Source: Apus apus
Taxonomy: Eukaryota > Chordata > Aves > Apodiformes > Apodidae
Direction: 5' to 3'
DNA length: 64,000 nt
Assembly (NCBI RefSeq): GCF_020740795.1
Contig: NC_067282.1
Location: 134,535,132-134,599,131, forward strand
Part shown: positions 11,755-25,282 of the stretch, piece after piece
Layout: each line of letters starts with the position of its first letter
Position numbering within the stretch: position 1 is the first letter of the stretch
The notes under the pieces: generated by a model
Seen by the model: only the letters and a program-made list of their open reading frames with translations
Told to the model about the DNA's origin: nothing
Databases searched by the model: none
Translations under genes and position numbers: made by a program

Positions 11755-13450
11755 TTATTATAATTTACACTTATGAGGAGAAGAAGGCAAGGCAATTCCT
11801 ACTCTGCACATATGCTCTGCCTTTTCCCCTCATTTTCTCTCTCACATGAAGTTTCAAGCTCCTGGCAGAAAATATTGGAGCGCTACAGGCACTCAAGGGG
11901 ATAAAACAGGGACAAACAAAATTATTTTCCTTAGCCTTGCTCTTAGAAAATGAGTGTTTTTTTAGCTTCTTGTAAAATGTTAGCCAGAATAGTTAAGTGT
12001 TGGGAAGATCATAAAAAAGCTAAGGGTGGATCTTTTAATGGGAAGTGGTGGGAAAACTTAAACTTACAGGTTATTATCAGTGCTATTATAAAAAGACAGC
12101 CCACAGAATAGAGACAGGATAGAAATTCCAGGTGAGATGTGAGATGTTTTATCTGATGCCTACTTTCAGATGATCTACAATGATATGCTGTGTGTACTGA
12201 AAATACATGTGCTTCTGCTGTACATCAGCAAGCTTGGTACAGGTAATACAGGAAGCTGATGCAGGATATGACTTACCAAATCAAATTAGAATGCTACTAG
12301 AATAAAAAAAAATTAAATGTCTTCTGGAGTTTTTCATGTCAACTAAATACATTTCTAAATTTTACTTGGTTATCTGTTGTCCAACAGCTCAAAAGTGTTT
12401 TTAAAATTCTCCCAGAACCCAGTGCTTCTCTAGGCATAACTCCAGAACTTGTGGGATGAGAGCCCAGGGAGCATTGTAACTGAAACAATATACACTGGTT
12501 CAGCTACAGGTGATTCAGTTCTGAGTGTAGATAAGTCTTTGGAAATAGTGACATAAATACTCAATTTCTTAGAAATGGGTACATAACATTGGGAACATGC
12601 CCAGCATATGCAATACCCCAGGTTTCAAACACAGCAGAGGAATAAAAAGAGAAATCTATGGGCTTGAAGTAATATAGATTATTATATAAATGTTTACCTT
12701 CAAGCAAATATCTTTTTCATCCTGGGGTGAAGTATCTTGAATAATATAAGGGGAATACCACGTTCTGTTTGTTATTTAACTCCATACTCATCACCTAGTG
12801 TATAAAAGTACAGAAGTTGGCAAAAATCAGTCTTTTTCTGGTATGGGATCTGGAGCTTTTACTCTGTTGTGTGGTACAGATTCTGTGGTACCAAAAAGCA
12901 GCACTGGGCAGTCCTACAGGCTGAGCCAGGTTTGCTCTCTGTTTGCAGAACAGATAGCACAATGAGCTCTTGTTTTTACAAGAGGGCATCTCTTAAATGT
13001 GACACAATGCAAACAAGGGCTACAGAATATAAACAAGTAGTTCAACTCTCAATGCCTTGTGTATCTTGGTAGTTCCTGGGAGCCATAACAGTGTACTCAA
13101 GCAGAAATAACTCCTGTTAGAGATGAATTCTGTGCAAAGTGCTTTATGACTTCTAAGACATTTTAAGCATCACTTGGTATAATGCCCTTCAGCTGAAGCA
13201 TCTGTCAGATCATCTTCAGAGAAAAGTAAAATCTATCATGTGTTGCAATGATAATTGTTTGGAGGCTGCACTTTGTATCATAGTTTTATGTGTGGCAACT
13301 CAACTGTATAGCTCATGTACTGTATTAATAGCATTTATTTTTAGCTGTGCAATTGTGCATTTGTGGATAGTTTACTTCTGTATTACAAAATCAATACACA
13401 CTTGATTCCTAGTTTACATATATGAGCATGTAAACAGTGTGATATAGTTA
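11755..13450. other. Non-coding stretch, nothing recognised
   Basis: AT-rich sequence with only short unsupported frames. Confidence 0.5.
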
Positions 13451-13454
13451 AATT

Positions 13455-13640
13455 TAGGTTGGAAGGGATCTCTGGAGATCACCTAGTCTATTGTTCAAAG
13501 CAGCACTCTGTCAGATTGCTTATGGTCTTGTCCAGTTAAGTTTTGAGTATGTCCAAGGAGGGAGAATCCACAAATTTTCTGGGCACCTGTCCCAGTGTTT
13601 GACCCCCTTATTGGAAAATAAGTGTTTCTTATGTTACTGT
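13455..13640 (-). mobile_element. CR1 LINE 3' fragment, old and diverged
   Basis: The plus strand reads as the reverse complement of a CR1 tail. It starts with ggttggaagggatc and includes the ctgggcacctgtcccagtgtttgac segment seen in other copies. It has many substitutions and no intact terminus. Confidence 0.8.
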
Positions 13641-16600
13641 GTTATCTCTACATTATCTATAATAATCTTTTTAGGTTAACCGTAGGTTATTTTTATTTTG
13701 CTGTGCTTTCTTTCTGTTTGCCTTCTGTGGGAGAAAGCTTCTTCTTTTCCTCAGCTTTGCAGTCTTTTCAGCACGGTGAAATACTCTAGCCATGGCAGTT
13801 GAAGTGACTAAGCCACTGAACAGTGGAGCTCGGGCCTAGGTTCTAAGCAGAGGGAGAACCACAGAGATGGCCCTGGCCTGCTGTGTTCAGCACCAGCACT
13901 GCAAAATGCCTACTTTGTGGCAGCAAATCATTCTACCCAGGGCAGGTGCCCAGGCTCCCAGCTCACCAAGTAGGGACCCAGCAGGCAAGATGCTCCATCT
14001 GTTGGCACAGACACCAGGGTTCTATATGGGTCTGTCATGTCCAATTCACTGCTCTGGGATCTCCCGCACCTGAGTGTTGGGTGAGCCTCAGAAACAGAGA
14101 AGGCACCTTTCTCCCTGCAGACTCTATAAAGCACATTTATGCACCTGAGTGGACCGTATTTTTCGTGTGACATGGGAGTAAAGCTTTACCATCCATAGAT
14201 AGCATCACTTCTCTGATTCCAGATGAGTGCTATGAGTGTCAGTTGTACTTTTGGCTTTGGATGGGTTATGTGGGCATTACAGGGTTAATCTTCAGGTTGT
14301 CTTTATCAAATAGAAGGCAGTATGAAGACTTGTCATAGGTCACTGAAACTAATCCATCACCTGTGGTTTGACTGCATAGTAGGAAAATTCAGGTGATCTC
14401 TGTCATATGTTTTAAAAATATATCTATAGCCAAGATTTGTATTAACAGCCAACTTCTGCTTCTTCACCCATGCCTTTGCCAAGCTTTCTGCTATGGCAGG
14501 TGCTACCAGTGCTTGTCCAATCTGCTTTTCAACCACTGTTTTCCTAAGTACTCTCTGACTCTCACACATAACAAATATGCTTCCTAGTGTACTGGGACCA
14601 CCCACAGTGTGAATATACAGTTCTGTCCACACAAGGGCATTTGCTTGTAAATATACTTTCCTAGAATTAGATGTATATATATAAAATCATAGCCACTTTA
14701 ATGTACGTATAACTCAAGTATTGAAGATGTCTACCCAAATTTGGAAAGCATGCAGAAAGTACTAAAAATTTCTTATTAAATGTTTTATGATGTGGTTTTG
14801 GCTTCTTTAATAATGTACCTTTACAAGAACAAAATGTGATTTTTTTTTTATTAATTGAAGAATAGTCTTCCTTTCAACCAAGATTCAGTGTTATGGCAGT
14901 TTGAATCAGGAAGTATCTGTGATTATCTTTAGCTTATGAATATCACTCATTTTTATTTGACACTCAAATAGGGGAAAAAAAAACAAACCTGGAGTTAGAG
15001 GTAGGAAAAGAGCTCACATTTGTTGAAGGCCCAAACATAATAATTTTTAAAGACCATAAAAAGTATATTATTGTGCATTTTTCACCCAAAATTGTGAATG
15101 CCTAGTGAAAATTTGAGAGCAGTGAAATAGTAAATTGTGAATAATGGCATCGGTAGATACAAGACAACTTTGCTAATAGATTGTTTTTAACAAATTTCAG
15201 GTGTGAGCAAAATTAACATTGTATTTATTGCTTTTACACCAGTCAGCACATTCCATGGGCTGCTGCAGAGCTCTTTCTCCCCTGGCATAGGCTAGAAGAG
15301 CATCCTTTTCCTCAGTGTCGTTTATCTAAGAACTACACCTATATTTCTATTATTGTTTTTTATTTTTTATCGTGGGTTGTCATGCATTTTGATAGATATA
15401 CCATTGTCATTTAATAAAAGTAATCACAAGTCACTGTCTTTAGCTAATTTTTAGGTATTGGAAAAGTTTATTTCCTGAAAGATAAAAACTGGAAACAGTT
15501 TAAGTCCACTGCATATGTACAGAATGTTTTCTGTATGAATTCAATAGGCTTTGGATCAACTCCAAACTAAGTGCCTGTGCTTAAACATGTGAGGTCCCCT
15601 GGAATCAAATGAGCCTTTCACGGGTTGGATTGAGAATAGAATTCAACTGAGAATTGTCATTCAGGCATCACCATAACATTTTTCAACATTGCTTTCTTTT
15701 GCAAAAAATATTTAGCATCTTTCCTCCTTGCGATCACAGCAGAAGCTTTTTAGATGCCAGTGCAACTGTTGTAAAATCAGAATATAGTATAATCACTGAG
15801 ATCAGATCTACAAGCACTAAAAACTATTCCAAGTGGGAACTAGTCAGTTACATGAGAAGTAGCCTCAGCCAAAATATTTAAAGTGGTAATGGTCACAGAA
15901 TTTTCAGGAGGTTAAATGATACTGTAATTTGGAACAAGAAGCAGGCAACTTCTCAGGTCATCTTGAGCAGCGCTGTAAATCTGGATTTGAAGATGTGCTG
16001 AGGCCTGCAGCTCTCAAGTGTTAGTAAGGAGCCTGCAGAGCAAGTCAGCATAATAACTGGTGTTCAGCTGCTCAGAACATTGGACACTGCTACAGGGTAT
16101 TTTAAATTGTCCTACTGATATGAAATATCAGACATGACTCCATGAGGCAGATGGCTTCTGACTCAAGGCTGTAAATTGAATGTCAAAGGACACATACCCA
16201 GTATCATATGCCCATAGTTGGGTAACACACATCAGATGTGTCTATGTTGATATGCAAAGTCCAGGCTCTCTCTGTCGGAAAAAACTGCTTCTCAAAGAAC
16301 TAGAAGTTGTGCCTTCTCCCATATAAATATCTCAATTAACAGCAAGTTTTATATTATGCTCCAGAGGACATTAATTAAATGTTCAAAGTAATCATCACTG
16401 TTCATCTTGGGCCTAGAGATTTTATTTGGCTCATTTCTTCCATGAGGAACTGAGGTAAACTCTGTCACTGCACACACTTCATAAATTGCATGTCTTCACT
16501 TCCCAGCTGGCATTTTTTATAGAATCATAGATTATGCTACCTTCATGATATGCTACTCTTCACATCATACTATTTTCAAATCCAGTGCTTTTATTTTTTA

Positions 16601-17460
16601 GTTCCTACTATCTGGAAGGAAATAATAATTTGGCTACTTTATGTTTTTTTTTTCTGTTTTGTTTTTTACTTTCACTTTTTATGTGCTTTTAAATACTTGT
16701 GTTCAGACTCATTACAGTTTAGCTGAAGGTATGTCTTTAGATGATCTATGTCAGCTACAGAAATTAAGTTTAATAAGTTTGGGCTCATTCAGTGCATCAG
16801 GGACTCGGGGTTATTTGAGTAAAATTAGACATAAATTGAGTTAAGACTCCTTTTATTAAGATGTTACAGTGGATTGACTAAATCAGTTTTAAAGTCTGCA
16901 TAATAGGCCAATTTAATATATTGCCTGCAGTTAAGCTTTTAAATGTCTGGCAAAAATTATTAGATTAATAAAGTATTCAACCAAAACAGAGTTTCATTAC
17001 TTCTAAAACGATTACAGTACAGACTTCTCTGGGAAGTCTTCTATGACAGAAAAGTTTGCCACGTATATACAAATGTGTATGTTTTGTGTGTCTTGCAAGT
17101 TTTCTCTCTTCATATCAACCCTTTGAAGCAATCTTATCCAGATGCAGAAAGTCTTCAGAGTTTCTATATATTTTTCTCAGTGCTCACCCTCCAGTCCTGC
17201 TTTTCATTGTTTCACGTGTGCCGTTTCCCTTGGCATCGTACAGCTCGGGCCATGAAGTCCTCCAGCTCTTGCATTCCTTTTGTGTTGTTTCACAGCTTTT
17301 CTCTCTCTGCCTACATTTATGCCATGAAGTGCATGTTTTCCAGGACACACTCATGTTTTCTCATCCCACAGACTGGAGAACTGGCAAGGTGCACTGCAGC
17401 CCTTTGGTAAGTTTGAGGTTTTTTACTGAAGACACAAAAGATGGGAAGAGTGGGTACTGA
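13641..17460. other. Non-coding stretch, nothing recognised
   Basis: No gene or clear repeat. A frame of 134 codons at 17056-17460 lacks any domain or supporting splice structure. Confidence 0.5.
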
Positions 17461-17462
17461 TC

Positions 17463-17975
17463 TCATAGTATGGATTGGGTTGGAAGGGATCTTAAAGGTC
17501 ACCTAGTTCCAACCCCGCTGCATGGGCAAGGACACCTCCCACTAGACCACGTTGCTCAGAGCCCCATCCAACCTGACCCTCAACACTTGCAGGCATGGGG
17601 CTTCCACAGTTTCCCTGGGCAACCTGTTCCAGTGTTTCACCACCCTCATAGTGAAGAATTTCTTCCAAATGTCTAACCTAAATCTCCTTTCTTCCAGTTT
17701 TAATCCATTAACCCTTTTCCTCTCACTACAAGCCCTTGTAAAAAATCCTTCCCCAGCTTTCCTGTAGCCCCTTCAGGTACTGGAAGGTCACTATTGGGTC
17801 TCCCAAGAGCCTTCTTTTCTCCAGGCTGAACAGCCCCAACTCCCTCAGCCTGTTTTTATAGGAGTTGTGCTCCAGCCCTGTGACCATCTTCACAGCCCTT
17901 CTCTGGACTCACTCACCAGATCCATGTCCTTCTTATGTTGCGGGCTCCAGAACAGGATGTAGCTGGGCCTTGCGT
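17463..17975 (-). mobile_element. CR1 LINE 3' fragment, about 0.5 kb
   Basis: Read on the minus strand this is a typical CR1 tail. Landmarks include the tract around ctccaggctgaacagcccca, the ctggaacaggttgcccaggg-type segment and a terminus with the ccttccaacccaatcca ending. It is truncated at the 5' side, as most CR1 insertions are. Confidence 0.92.
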
Positions 17976-20900
17976 TTTGATAGAGGCTATTGCCTGTGAG
18001 CAAAGCCATCCAGAAATGAGACAGTGACTCCTGAGAGGCATCTGCATTTGATCTAAGCTGCAGTAGGAGCTGTGGTACAGGCTGTAAGATGTTGATTTAG
18101 CTCATACGAGCTCGGGTGGACAGGAATGAACGCTGGACGTCAGTGCGGTCATAACCACCTTACTAATGAGCAGGATCAGGTTATGGAGCAGACCTCTGCC
18201 CTGTGATTGTCCATACTGTTCTACTACAAGTTCCTGGCAGTTTTGGTTTATGACAACTAATCACTCTTAAAAAATTCAAGGTCCAGGCAGAATACAGGAA
18301 GCAGTACTAGCCTGGTGTCATTCCTAACAGCACTATGGACAAGACCCCTCTGTTTCAAGAGGAAGGTGTTTACCCATGTGGAAAGGAATTGTGCTGTGTC
18401 ACTTGCCTTTAAGGCCAGAGAAAAGGTTGTAATCAGATTTATTTCATTAGTATGGATGTAGGCAGGGATCAGACTCCATTTGGAAAATAAATGTTGCCAT
18501 TTGATTATAGCACACATGTAAGAAGTTATGCAAAATCAAGTATAATAGAGTGGCAGAATATTTTGGAAGGTTATTGTTTAGAAAAATGTTTCTAATTGTT
18601 TTAGAGAAATGTTCAGAGAAATGCAAGGTTGGAGCAAATCAAGGGAATTGGAGCACAGCTGAAAGATTACATTATTATCCTAAAGACCGGCCAGTCTGTG
18701 TGAGCACTTAGTGTAGCTCCTTCATCCAAATTATTGAACTCATTCCTGGGAAAGACCAAAGAGAGTACACTTTAATAGAATCTTATGAAATTAGCACACT
18801 GTATTTGTTTTATTCATTAGCTTTGTATTGGTTTTGCTATATGTTATGTCACTCCAGTCCAAACAGAAATAATTGTTTTAATAGGGGAAGACTGAGAATG
18901 GCAGGACCATGTGATATCAGCCATTTGAAGAATCTAGATCAAAGCCCTCCTCAGGATTCTATTTACCATTGTTCTGAGGAAGGAGTTCTGGAAAGAGAAT
19001 TTGGGTTAAACTTGTCACTATTTCCTAGCCTGTTAAAAAATATTTATTTTTACTTTCAAACTTACCCTAAGTCTGTGCCTGTGCTTCTAAGTTTATCCTA
19101 GATACAGTAATTCAGTCCATTTTTAGATTATCCATTAAATTGAGCCCTTTCATCCCTCTACCAGCAAAGATATATTAGGAATCCAGTCAAAAGCCATCCA
19201 TCGTAAGACAGACTGATAGACTTTAGAGTGTTTGGAATTAAGCTGTAAACCTCACATGCTTAGAGCTGGAAACTGTTATTTGTGATATTTGGCAGAAGCG
19301 AGAGGTTTGTGAAGCTGATATATTACATTCCAGATAGAATTTAGATTTACTTGGAATGGTGCAACGTGAAAAACAACGCATGTCCTGGTCATATAGGAAC
19401 ACATGAGCATTAAGCGTTTAAATGTCAATTTGTGACTGTAAAGCAAGAAAATCTCTCTGATTTTAAGAATTAACTGGCTCCATTACTATCCTTTCTCATG
19501 TAGTTTTTTAAGTTACTGCCTGTGGACTAGTAATCAAATTTTCTAGTACATATTCTAGTTCTACCTAAGGCCTGAATGCAATCAGGAAAAGATGTTTTCG
19601 TTTTAGGCAAATACATAACTCCAGTCCACCACAAAACCTTGTACCTTCCTATCCTCAGTACTAGTGTAACAGTTGTTTGTTTTTTTTTCAAGAGGCAAAA
19701 GGTTCTAAAGTTACATGAAACAATGTTGTTGTTATTTTGTTTGGCTGATGCAATACATTTAAAATGATGATGACTTAAGAACTTGATAGGGGAAGAGCCT
19801 CACCAGCTTATAACAGGCATCACTTTCTAGTTCCCATCACTGTCCATTTAGTAAGGATCTTTAGCTGCTAGAACAAAAGTCATTGGAATTATCCCCAAAA
19901 GTATATATGTATAGTAGAAAAATTAGGCACAGAAGTGATCTGATTCATGTCCACCACAGTTTGCAAAGAATAGCAGGTGAAAAAAAGGTGTTAACTATGC
20001 AATTGCAGGAGCACATCAAAATATACCATCCTATGAAACCAGGATGTAACGAAGTGTAGTAAAGTGTGGCAGGAAAAGTCAACTGTAGGAAGAGATTTTT
20101 TGCATAGACACTGGGGGTGTCAAAGCACAAGGGGAAGCAGTGTGCCTTGGGATGCATTTTTTCCTCCAAGACGCAACTAAAGGCTGGTTGAGCATTGGCA
20201 CAAGGAGGGAAGCCAGCTGAAGATAGCTGTCGTGTTATATCCCTCCTGGTGCAGGGAAACGCATCATCTGGACAGTGATTCTGTCAGGGTGGTGCTGTCA
20301 GGCCTGGAAAGAAGGGCTTCTCCACAATGATAACTAAGCATCTGCCTGTCCTGGGTGTTTCCTTGCTAGCAAGGGTGGGCACTGCAGTTCTCCTAGCTGT
20401 GGAAGCACACTTGACGTGTGGCAACATCAGAATGGGCTTGTTTTATTGTTTGATTGTCCTGCTACAAGCTGCAATGATCAACCCCAGTGCTGCCTGTGAG
20501 CTATGGACAGCCCCAGTTACAGTTTCTGTGTGCCTTACTGACCTTTTTGTGCTCCTAAATCATCCATTTCTCTAGCTTAGTCTCCTCCCAAATTAGTAAC
20601 TTCACTTTTCCCTATGGGTCCCAGTTTTGCTACATGCATACCCAAATACATAGTTTCTGAAATGATTTCCTGGGTTATCTTGTCCTTATGATATTACTGA
20701 AATGGCCTCACAGGGTTCTGCTCTCCTAAAGGTCCCCAGCTCTGCTTTTCAATCACCCATGAATTTGTCCATTTCTCATATAACTCCCCTGTTAACAGCA
20801 TGTGAAGTCCAGCCACTCCTTGAAGCACTATCTGTAATTTTTGTCAGCTTCTCACATCATTATCTGTCACTTCCAGTGAATTCTCATGTTGTGTTCAGAA

Positions 20901-21021
20901 GTTTCTCACATCCAATTGAGTGAACTTAACCTCAGGCCAGGGCCTAATCAGTGATTAGTCATCTGCTTGTAGCTCCAACAGGCTGAGAGATACAGTCAGT
21001 GTTCCTCTCATAGCATCCATC

Positions 21022-21063
21022 TGTTTTGGTTTTGGTTGGTTTTTGTTTGTTTGTTTGTTTTTT
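21022..21063 (+). repeat. GTTT-rich simple repeat
   Basis: Tandem GGTTTT and GTTT units, ending in a T run. Confidence 0.75.
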
Positions 21064-21837
21064 AAGATTGCAGGATGTTAACTTAGTTTAATTGTGCACT
21101 TAATGAGAAAAATAAAGGTCATACACAAACAGACCTATTCTGATCTGAAGATGCAGGGTGAGGTGACTGTGAACTGTTATGAGCATGTTCTTAGTTAAAG
21201 CTTGCCTGGGAATATTACCAGGAAACATGTGGAACACACTGGTGTCTCAAATTGTCTACAGGTTTTCACTCAGTTTGTGGTAGGCTGCAAGCTGTATACA
21301 AGAAACCTGACGAATTATAACTAGCTCGTAAGTCTTTTGAAGCAGAAAGGTATGACATTGAACCTTTTCCATATAGAGGTGCTGGAAGTCATAGATGAGG
21401 AAGACACTTTCATTGCCTTGGCCTTCAGTGAAGATAAAAAATGTTTTTGTGAGGGTGCAAATGCTTTCCTGTGTTTCTAACTGGTAATGCTCCAGTGAGT
21501 TCAAAACGACCTATAAATCCAAAAGTAAACAGACAAACATGAAGTATGTTGAATCTGCAAGAATAGCTACTGCTGCCTTGATGGTTGCCTATAAAAAGAA
21601 AAGGGAGGGGGAATATTTCAGGGAATATGACCAACATAAGTAGTAAACACTCTTGTAGCTACAATTTTGTTCATAAGTGGGCAGAAAAGTAATGTTGAAA
21701 ATAAGAGACAGCATTAGACCATATAGTTTTCCATGCAAATGCATGATGGACAGAAATCTAGTAAAAGATGTGTGTAACATCTGTTTCAGCTGGTTAGGAA
21801 ATTATTTCTTTCTCCCCCTGAAAAAAGCCACCAAAAC

Positions 21838-21900
21838 CTAAAATAAACAAAACAAAAACAAAGCAACAACAACAACAACAAAACAAAACAAAACAAAAAT
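21838..21900 (+). repeat. CAA / AAAAC simple repeat
   Basis: Consecutive CAA units flanked by AAAAC units over about 60 bases. Confidence 0.85.
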
Positions 21901-23414
21901 ACCCACTCCAAACAACTTGGACAAAGAGTTTTGATGTTCACTTACACTTTCCAGGTGTTGTTTTTTTCCCTTTGTGAAAACACATTTCTGATTAAGTCAG
22001 TATCTTTTGCTAAAATTCTGTGTATTGAAAAGTCTTTTTCCAATACTCACATACTTAAAACTAAGTTCAAACTCTTCATTAAACCAGAGTTTAAAAATAA
22101 TACAACAATGTGTAAACTTAGCCCCATCATATTCTCTTGTAATTAGCTCATATGCTATCAGTAATGCGTGAATCTTTACTGACATTTAAGCTGATGATTC
22201 CTCCCTCTGAGCCAAATTTGAGATAAACCCCAGGAAACCTGACTAAATTATAACTAGCTCCTGTGGCTGCCAAGAGCAGAGTCACCATTTCAGCAGGACT
22301 GCAGAGTGATGTTCTTCTATAGGACTAGTCCTTGTGTGCTCTAGCTGGGCCCTGGCCAGTTCTGCTGATGCCAGGGGGTGGGAGGAATAGTATATTGATA
22401 AACTGATTCCAACTGTGCATAATCTTTCAAATCTTAGCCAAATCTCAGTGGGGATGTTTCCTGAGAAAGGGCTGCAGTCCTGAATACATTCTGCTGCTGA
22501 GCTGTGCTTGTGTAAACACAGAGAAAACAGACAGGCTTCAACGGATTTGGCTTGAATTAGACTGGCAAGTGTGGAACAGAATCTATTCCAAAGTTACTCA
22601 TGACATTAAGGAAATAACAGCCCCTTGTGTTTAAATAACTCCTTTCATCCCCAAAGAATCTACAATGTTTTGAGGAAAATATATATCATCCTCCAAAGTC
22701 ATGATACAAGAGCTATTTTAAAAAAATATAAACAATGGAGAGACTAACTGAATTCAGCAAGAGGTTTGTTTTAGCTGTAAAGCACCATATGACTAAGTGC
22801 AATAATGAAATGTCAGAGATACTGTTTAGCCTGTGGATAAATGAGGAAACAAAGCATTACCCTCAAAAATATCCAACTCCTAGAATATAATATAACATCA
22901 CCTCTTTCTCTCTCATATTAAAATCACAATGAAAACTATTCACATGAATTAATTCTGGTGAATAGAAATAACAAACCCTACATGCCATACCCATATACCT
23001 CTGTACTCACTTTTAGTCTTGAACCTGTTAATGTAGAACTAGGGATTGTAAACAACTTTCATTTTTTTCCTTCTTTCATAATGGAAAACTACTCCAGGTG
23101 CTTTTAAACATTCAGAACTCTACTACTAAGTTCTGCTCAGACTAGTAAAAATGTACATGCTTTTTCCAAGCTTACTCTTGGAAGTTACCTCAGAAGTTGT
23201 TCCTGTATGTAGGTCAAATATAGTTACTAGGAAAGTTACTGCTGAGATGAGGACACCTACGTTGTCTACGCTGAGCAGCCCTTCCTATTCCAAGGCACAG
23301 TGGGGGAAGTAGTCCAGCTTGTTCATCGATTGAGAGTTAGCTCTGTGGTTGAGTTGGCATCACAGGAGAAAGGAACAGATTTGCTTTCATTAAATAGAAG
23401 CAAAGAAGGAAGAT

Positions 23415-23439
23415 AAAAAAAAAAAAAAAAAAAAAAAAA
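23415..23439 (+). repeat. Poly-A tract of 25 bases
   Basis: Uninterrupted run of A. No LINE or SINE body could be recognised on its 5' side. Confidence 0.9.
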
Positions 23440-24072
23440 GGAAAAGAGAAAATGCTGATGCGTGTACTCTTTAAGACAATACTTTTTATCACATGTAGGC
23501 TTTTAATTAAAAACTTCGTTATGATATTAAATACTAAAGATGGTTTACTTCTTCAGAAATTAATAAACTTTTGTTCAATAATTCACAGTAAACGATACTC
23601 AGATAACAGATACATGTCATAGCAGAAGCCATAATTTAATTTCTTTCCTAAGTGAAACAAATTCGGTCCAAAAGCAGGCATTTACTTTTGTGATGCCAGT
23701 TTCAAGAATGAGACAATCCAAAATTTTCAATTAAAAAATTCTTACCAGGAAATACATTCACAGAAAAGATGAGACAAACTTCACAACAGCATATTCAAAC
23801 TTGATGATCTTTCATTGCAAAGTGTTTTGAAGTTTTAGGCTATAGGTCTTTCATGCCTTGGGAGCTGCTGTCTGCTGCACTGTAATGGTGCCAACATGTA
23901 ATGTGTACCAGATTGCACCCCAATCTGTGATACACTTTGAAGGGCCTCTGGAAGAAAAGTTGTTTTGTGGGGGTTTTTTGGTCCTGTTTTCTAATACAAA
24001 GTTTCCTGCTCAGTATCCCTGGATAAACACAGTGAGCCAGCAACTGGTCTTGACAGATCCATATGGTTGTAG

Positions 24073-24158
24073 TTTATTCTGATTGTTTCCTTTTTCCAGG
24101 TAGGCTCTTATCCTCCCAAATTCAGAGCAACTTTTAATTGCCTCGTTTGCATCATATC
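24073..24158 (-). CDS. Candidate terminal exon of the same unrecognised gene
   Basis: An acceptor TTTCTTGCAG (AG at 24160-24159) opens a phase-0 frame of 16 codons (DMMQTRQLKVALNLGG) ending in TAA at 24110-24108. A minus-strand AATAAA follows at 24078-24073. Joined to the 96-base exon it would give a basic, helix-like C-terminus. A longer frame here (GYDANEAIKS...) would need a different upstream phase. The AATAAA close behind the stop supports a real transcript end, but a short terminal exon can arise by chance. Confidence 0.35.
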
Positions 24159-24553
24159 CTGCAAGAAAGCAAAAAAGCTTTTGTAGACATAACATCTCGA
24201 ATGCCATTGGCAAAATTTGTTCACACATTTTAACTTCAAGACGTGAGACCGTGACTTAAAATCATCCTTATGATGTCAGACCAAAGGACATTTACAGCAA
24301 CTGTGATCTCAGTGTGTTGATAGTGCCATTATTTTTCTATCATTAAATCTTAACTGGGTTGTATAGAGGTGCTTCCTGCAAACTTCCCTTTAGAACAGGG
24401 GATCATAACATGTTAAATCGAACCCATTCAGAGACCTATCCTTACATTTCTATAATATATGACGAGGGGAAAACTTTACCTAGCATTTAGCATACACCAA
24501 ACTATTACTTTTTAATCCAGACAATTTCAAAGGCTCTACATACATGGACTCAC

Positions 24554-24649
24554 CTCCTGTGAAAGCTGAATCACTGCAAGACACAGCTGCATGCGCGAGA
24601 CATGATCACTCTTCAGTTCAGTAGTTTTGCTTCGATAGGCACGTAGCCC
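24554..24649 (-). CDS. Candidate coding exon of an unrecognised gene
   Basis: A 96-base segment is bounded by TTTTTTCCTGCAG and GAG|GTGAGT, both near-consensus. Exactly one frame is open through all 32 codons (starting GLRAYRSKTTELKSDHVSRM); the other two have early stops. It keeps four CpGs in a CpG-poor neighbourhood, as coding exons often do. The peptide is rich in Lys, Arg, Glu and Gln with spaced Leu, Val and Ile, compatible with an amphipathic helix or coiled coil. Phase 0 at both ends matches the next candidate exon (24158-24108). I do not recognise the family, and it does not resemble FAM118A, SMC1B, RIBC2, NUP50 or KIAA0930 as far as I can recall them. Confidence 0.45.
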
Positions 24650-25216
24650 CTGCAGGAAAAAAGGTAAAAGGTCAGAGCATTTCTTTAAGGAGCACTATGA
24701 ATATTAGGATTGAAAGTTATCATCCTTGACTCTGTCAGAATAAGAACTGGCAATAAATCATATATGGAGACCAGCACATTTTACCAAGCATAGTCAAAGA
24801 AGGGTTCAATGCTATTTAAAAACCATTTCAAAGTTGGTAGTTTTGCTGAGATTTTTGCCAGTGAAAGGCAACAACTGCGCACTTGTTCAGTTGGGAATGT
24901 CTTGAAACTCAAACTTGTCTCCCAAAAAAGCAGCCAGCTGATTATAATATTTTTTGGTCACAATCAGCTTCAGCTATACACAAGCCACACATGAAATAAT
25001 TGCCAGCTCTTACCATTTTTCAGTCAGGTAATATCCAGCATATTTTTCTTTTCAGGACAACTAAACTTAAAGCTTACCCAGGAAGATGTTGTAAAAAAGA
25101 ACAAGGAACAGGAAGGGAGAGGAGCAAAAATCCAGTTGCTTACCTAGGGCCAGGACCTCATTTCTACAGTTGATTAGGATTTAGATTTGGGGGGTGTTGG
25201 TGCCATATTGTTACAC

Positions 25217-25282
25217 TTTCTCTGTAGCTGCTGCATGTCTTGATCTCACATCAGACTGAGACCTCTCAAAGACAGAACTAAA
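25217..25282 (-). CDS. Possible further upstream exon of the unrecognised gene
   Basis: The acceptor CTTGATTACAG and donor GAGAAA|GTGTAA bound 66 bases that are open in phase 0 (FSSVFERSQSDVRSRHAAAT). They would splice in frame to the exon at 24649-24554. The donor is weak (GTGTAA) and the other frames close early. It is charged and helix-prone like its neighbour. No convincing exon or promoter further upstream was found between 25.3 and 30.4 kb. Confidence 0.25.

Larger units (their letters stand above)
17976..24060. other. Non-coding stretch with simple repeats
   Basis: I see no gene. It contains a GTTT-type tract, a CAA/AAAAC tract and a 25-base poly-A, listed separately. Confidence 0.5.

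Noticed and set aside
16515..16545. Possible CR1 terminus (tagaatcatagatt)
   Set aside because: Only the short terminal phrase matches; no CR1 body follows.
2400..24000. Expected SMC1B or FAM118A exons by mammalian synteny
   Set aside because: I looked for their characteristic peptides (for example the SMC Walker A GPNGSGKSN) and did not find them in this window.
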